In this document: piece after piece, positions 61,070-64,000 of the stretch | Numbering within the stretch: position 1 is the first letter of the stretch | Layout: the number at the start of each line of letters is the position of its first letter | Assembly (NCBI GenBank): GCA_023416585.1 | Contig: JAEZHM010000042.1 | Location: 135,494-199,493, forward strand | Reading direction: 5' to 3' | Source of the DNA: Bacillota bacterium | Lineage (GTDB): Bacteria > Bacillota > Clostridia > Christensenellales > Aristaeellaceae | Length of the DNA: 64,000 nt | Translations under genes and position numbers: made by a program | Notes under the pieces: model-generated | What the model saw: only the letters and a program-made list of their open reading frames with translations | What the model was told of the DNA's origin: nothing | Databases searched by the model: none

Positions 61070-61306
61070 ACGCCATCCTCCATATTCGTTCTATTTTCCC
61101 GCCTCAAAGCATAGGGAAGATTATTTGGATTTCTACTTTATAGTATACCATACAAAGCGGCAGATGAATCCGGCACACAAAAATCAAAGCTACGAAGAAT
61201 GTCCCCCCTAATCCAAAAATCAAAGGTTGTTTTTGTGAGATTATTTCATATACTTAGAACATATGCAGAATAAAATAATCATTTAGCTGGGAAGGGAGGG
61301 CGGCTT

Positions 61307-62824
61307 ATGAATGAATTCCTTGTAGAAATGCGGGATATTTGCAAAGCCTTCCCCGGCGTAAAGGCACTCGACCACGTGACGTTTCATTTAAAAGCCGGCG
61401 AGATCCACGCGCTTCTTGGGGAAAACGGCGCCGGCAAGTCTACGCTGATGAAGATTCTGGCGGGCATCTACCAGCGGGATGAAGGAACGTTCCTGGTGAA
61501 CGGCACTGCCGTGGGCTCGCTTACGCCGCGCCAGGCGCAGGCCCTGGGCATCGCCATCATCCACCAGGAGCTGAACATGTGCCAGCACCTGACAGTGGCA
61601 GAAAATATATTCCTGGGCCGGGAAGATGCCAAGTGGATGTGCATCCAGCAAAACAAGCTGAACATGGCAGCCGAAAAGGTGCTTGCCCGCTTAAAGCTTG
61701 ATATCCGCCCCGATACCATTGTGGGCAGGCTGCCCGTATCCAAACAGCAGATGGTGGAAATCGCAAAGGCCATCTCCACCGACTGCAGGGTATTGGTAAT
61801 GGATGAGCCCACCTCGGCGCTCACAGCCAGGGAAGTGGAGGAACTTAACCGCATCATTCTGGAATTGAAAGATCAGGGCTGCGGAATCGTATACATTTCC
61901 CACCGGCTGGAGGAGTTGGCCCCCATCGCCGACCGGGTGACGGTGCTCAGAGACGGCAAGTACGTGGATACAAAAAATTATGCGGATACCTCCGTCCCGG
62001 AGATCATATCCATGATGGTCGGCCGGGAGATCAAGGAAAAGTTCCCGCATGTTCATTGCCCCCGGGGCAATAAGCTGATGGAGGTCAAACACCTATCAGC
62101 CGGGAGCGCCGTATCGGACGTCAGCTTTTCCCTGTACCAGGGCGAAATACTGGGCTTTGCGGGGCTGATGGGCGCCGGGCGAACGGAGCTTATAAGGGCC
62201 ATTTTCGGCGCGGATCCCGTCAGTTCGGGGGAGATTCTTCTCAAAGGCAGCAGGGTACATATCTTCAACCCCAGGGACGCCATCCGTGCGGGGCTGGCCT
62301 GTGTGCCGGAAGACCGCAAAAAGGAAGGCCTGTGCGTTGATCTGAGCCTTCGGGAAAACGTGGGAATGGCCAACCTGGACAGGACGGCAGGGCCGCTTTC
62401 CACTGTTCGTATCAAAAAGGAAGCGGAGCTTACAAGCAGGGCCATTCAAGAGCTGAAAATCAAAGCCACCTCCCAGACCCAGGAGGCAAAAAATTTATCC
62501 GGCGGCAACCAGCAGAAGGTAGTCGTTGGCAAGTGGCTGGTGCGGGATGCCGCGGTATACCTGTTCGATGAGCCTACCAGAGGCATCGATGTGGCGGCCA
62601 AGGTGGAAATATATCACCTGATGAACCGTTTGAAGGAACAGGGCTTCGGCGTATTGTTTGTCTCCTCCGAAATGCCGGAAATATTGGGCATGGCCGACCG
62701 TATCCTTGTGATGTGCAATGGCCGCATTACGGGTGAGCTGAATGCGGAGGAAGCCACCCAAGCGAGAATAATGGAATATGCCACTCAGTTCAAGCCGAAA
62801 GGGGAAACGGCCTATGCAGTCTGA
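61307..62824 (+). CDS. Sugar ABC transporter ATP-binding protein, RbsA type
   Basis: 505 residues, two ABC domains. Domain 1: GENGAGKSTLMKILAGIY, LPVSKQQMVEIAKA, VLVMDEPTSALT and YISHRLEEL. Domain 2: GLMGAGRTELIRAIFG, LSGGNQQKVVVGKWL, VYLFDEPTRGIDV. GAAGGGAGGG precedes the ATG. Overlaps the permease start by 11 bases. Ribose is only one possible substrate for this subfamily. Confidence 0.94.
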   Translation: MNEFLVEMRDICKAFPGVKALDHVTFHLKAGEIHALLGENGAGKSTLMKILAGIYQRDEGTFLVNGTAVGSLTPRQAQALGIAIIHQELNMCQHLTVAENIFLGREDAKWMCIQQNKLNMAAEKVLARLKLDIRPDTIVGRLPVSKQQMVEIAKAISTDCRVLVMDEPTSALTAREVEELNRIILELKDQGCGIVYISHRLEELAPIADRVTVLRDGKYVDTKNYADTSVPEIISMMVGREIKEKFPHVHCPRGNKLMEVKHLSAGSAVSDVSFSLYQGEILGFAGLMGAGRTELIRAIFGADPVSSGEILLKGSRVHIFNPRDAIRAGLACVPEDRKKEGLCVDLSLRENVGMANLDRTAGPLSTVRIKKEAELTSRAIQELKIKATSQTQEAKNLSGGNQQKVVVGKWLVRDAAVYLFDEPTRGIDVAAKVEIYHLMNRLKEQGFGVLFVSSEMPEILGMADRILVMCNGRITGELNAEEATQARIMEYATQFKPKGETAYAV

Positions 62825-63860
62825 GCAAAAAAGAGCCGGAGCCATCAAGCGGATGATGTCCATCCGCGGCATGGGGCAAGTGGTGTCGGTCACGGCGGCG
62901 CTGCTGCTCATGATCGCCGTGTTCACACTGCTCAATCATTCCTTTATTTCCACAAAGAACATTACCAACCTTTTGCGGCAGGTAGCTCCCATACTGATCA
63001 TCGGCATCGGCCAGTCCTTTGTGCTGATCACCGCGGGAATCGATTTGTCTATCGGCTCTGTTGCCGGCATGTCCTGCATGATGTCAGCCACGCTGATGAC
63101 CAAAGGCCACATGGCGGCGCTCCCGGCCACCATTATTACGGTGGCAAGCTGCCTTTTGATCGGCTTTATGAACGGCACATTGATTTCACGGGCCAAGCTG
63201 CCCCCCTTCATTGCCACGCTGGGCACCATGATCATGGCCAGGGGCATTGCGCAGCTGGTGAACAACAACATGAACACCGACGGCATCACGGAGGAAGCAT
63301 TCCGCAATCTCTTTTATTACGGGTCATTCCTGGGAGTGTATGCCCCCATCTGGATCGCGCTGATTTTGTTCCTGGCATTCAACTTCATACTGGCCAAGAC
63401 GCGAACGGGCCGGCATATCTATGCCATCGGCAGCAACTATGAGGCTGCCAAGTTCTCAGGCATCAACGTGAAAATGTCTGAAACCACAGCTTACGTGTTC
63501 AGTTCCTTCCTCGCCAGCATCGTGGGGCTGATCCTGACCGCCCAGAGCGGCATGGGCAGCATGGACGCAGGAAACGGGTATGAGCTCAACGCCGTGGCCG
63601 CATCCGTGATCGGCGGCGTAAGCACCATGGGCGGCCAGGGGCTTCTGTTCGGCACGGTGATTGGCGCCTTTATCTGGGGTGTGCTGAACAACGGCCTGCA
63701 GTTTGCCGGCGCACCGCTGGCGCTGCGGAACCTTGTAATCGGCGTTGTCGTCATCATTTCCGTGCTCATCGACCGGGTGGCAAGGGGTAACGTGCTCGAC
63801 ATGGGCAAGGTGTTCAAGTTAAGGCAACTTAAGTCGTCCAAGGAACAGGCAACGCTGTAA
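62814..63860 (+). CDS. Sugar ABC transporter permease, RbsC type
   Basis: 348 residues, normal length for this family (contrast the MglC-like protein). About ten spans; ITAGIDLSIGSVAGMSCMMS, AKLPPFIATLGTMIMARGIA and IGSNYEAAKFSGINV are the conserved RbsC segments. The ATG at 62814 lies within the ATPase gene's end, preceded by AAAGGGGAA. Followed after 105 bases by a binding-protein gene that runs off the window. Confidence 0.94.
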   Translation: MQSEQKRAGAIKRMMSIRGMGQVVSVTAALLLMIAVFTLLNHSFISTKNITNLLRQVAPILIIGIGQSFVLITAGIDLSIGSVAGMSCMMSATLMTKGHMAALPATIITVASCLLIGFMNGTLISRAKLPPFIATLGTMIMARGIAQLVNNNMNTDGITEEAFRNLFYYGSFLGVYAPIWIALILFLAFNFILAKTRTGRHIYAIGSNYEAAKFSGINVKMSETTAYVFSSFLASIVGLILTAQSGMGSMDAGNGYELNAVAASVIGGVSTMGGQGLLFGTVIGAFIWGVLNNGLQFAGAPLALRNLVIGVVVIISVLIDRVARGNVLDMGKVFKLRQLKSSKEQATL

Positions 63861-63965
63861 TACTGCTGTAAAACGCGCTGTAAAGCTCGTTGAAAGGGCG
63901 CGCAGGCAGAACGCGCGCAGGAAGCTACGTTCTGCAAGACCACATATCAAAAAGGAGGAAACATC

Positions 63966-64000
63966 ATGAAGAAACTGTTAGCCCTGGTACTTTCTCTGGT
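63966..64000 (+). CDS. Start of a binding-protein gene, cut by the window end
   Basis: The ATG at 63966 follows AAAAAGGAGGAAA. The visible codons give MKKLLALVLSL, the beginning of a signal peptide like those of the other binding proteins here. Position after the RbsA- and RbsC-type genes makes it the receptor of that importer. Confidence 0.75.
   Translation, partial: MKKLLALVLSL

Overview
The window reads as one stretch of a Bacillota (Clostridia-type) chromosome, probably from an anaerobic, plant-fibre-using gut bacterium. Supporting genes are a DnaD/DnaI primosome pair, PyrR-type pyrimidine control, DegV, a DUF4364 protein, YesM/YesN-style signalling, an ABC-F gene with a leader attenuator, and strong AGGAGG ribosome sites. 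A narrower placement (for example Christensenellales) is a guess. One feature is unusual for a Gram-positive: the sugar-binding proteins carry ordinary signal peptides with no clear lipobox cysteine. I saw no rRNA, tRNA, CRISPR array, transposase or phage gene.

Layout. 1-441: dispersed palindromic repeats. 442-4058: two sugar ABC permeases and a six-hairpin glycosidase-like enzyme; their binding protein is probably left of the window. 4331-15260: a pectin/oligogalacturonide locus with an AraC regulator, kduI, kduD, a small unknown gene, a membrane-bound AraC-type sensor-regulator, a binding protein with two permeases (LplA/LplB/YtcP type), an oligogalacturonate lyase and a KdgF-like cupin. 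15389-17349: pyrR and a uracil permease behind a readable transcription attenuator. 17548-23062: an MFS transporter, then a response regulator, a histidine kinase with almost no extracellular part, and a doubly degenerate sugar-ABC ATPase. 23063-41748: housekeeping and replication genes (dnaE, dnaD, dnaI, ppa, recD2, comF), a Nudix protein, a cache/HAMP/GGDEF-like/EAL protein, an ECF sigma/anti-sigma pair, an FAD oxidoreductase, and an ABC-F gene with a resistance-style leader. 41954-43045: an HPr-like protein lacking the phosphorylatable His, and a DUF4364 protein. 43094-54380: a second polysaccharide locus with an ABC importer, a lyase-like (alpha/alpha)6 protein, a GH105 unsaturated uronyl hydrolase, a ROK kinase, AraC, an unknown protein, a TIM-barrel isomerase and a CE7 esterase. 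54576-55451: DegV. 55634-64000: two back-to-back CUT2-type sugar importers, an mgl-like set on the minus strand and an rbs-like set on the plus strand, the latter cut by the window end.

How it fits together. The two polysaccharide loci converge on the same intermediate. Ogl and GH105 release unsaturated uronates, KdgF speeds their conversion to 5-keto-4-deoxyuronate, and KduI and KduD turn that into 2-keto-3-deoxygluconate; the kinase and aldolase that would follow are not here. The CE7 esterase would remove acetyl groups from the oligosaccharides.

Most unusual items: (1) the ATPase-dead double ABC protein encoded with an intramembrane-type histidine kinase; (2) an MglC-like permease about twice normal length with a duplicated, probably extracytoplasmic coiled-coil insert; (3) the ABC-F leader, where the terminator hairpin also contains the ribosome-binding site and competes with a perfect 9-bp alternative pairing.
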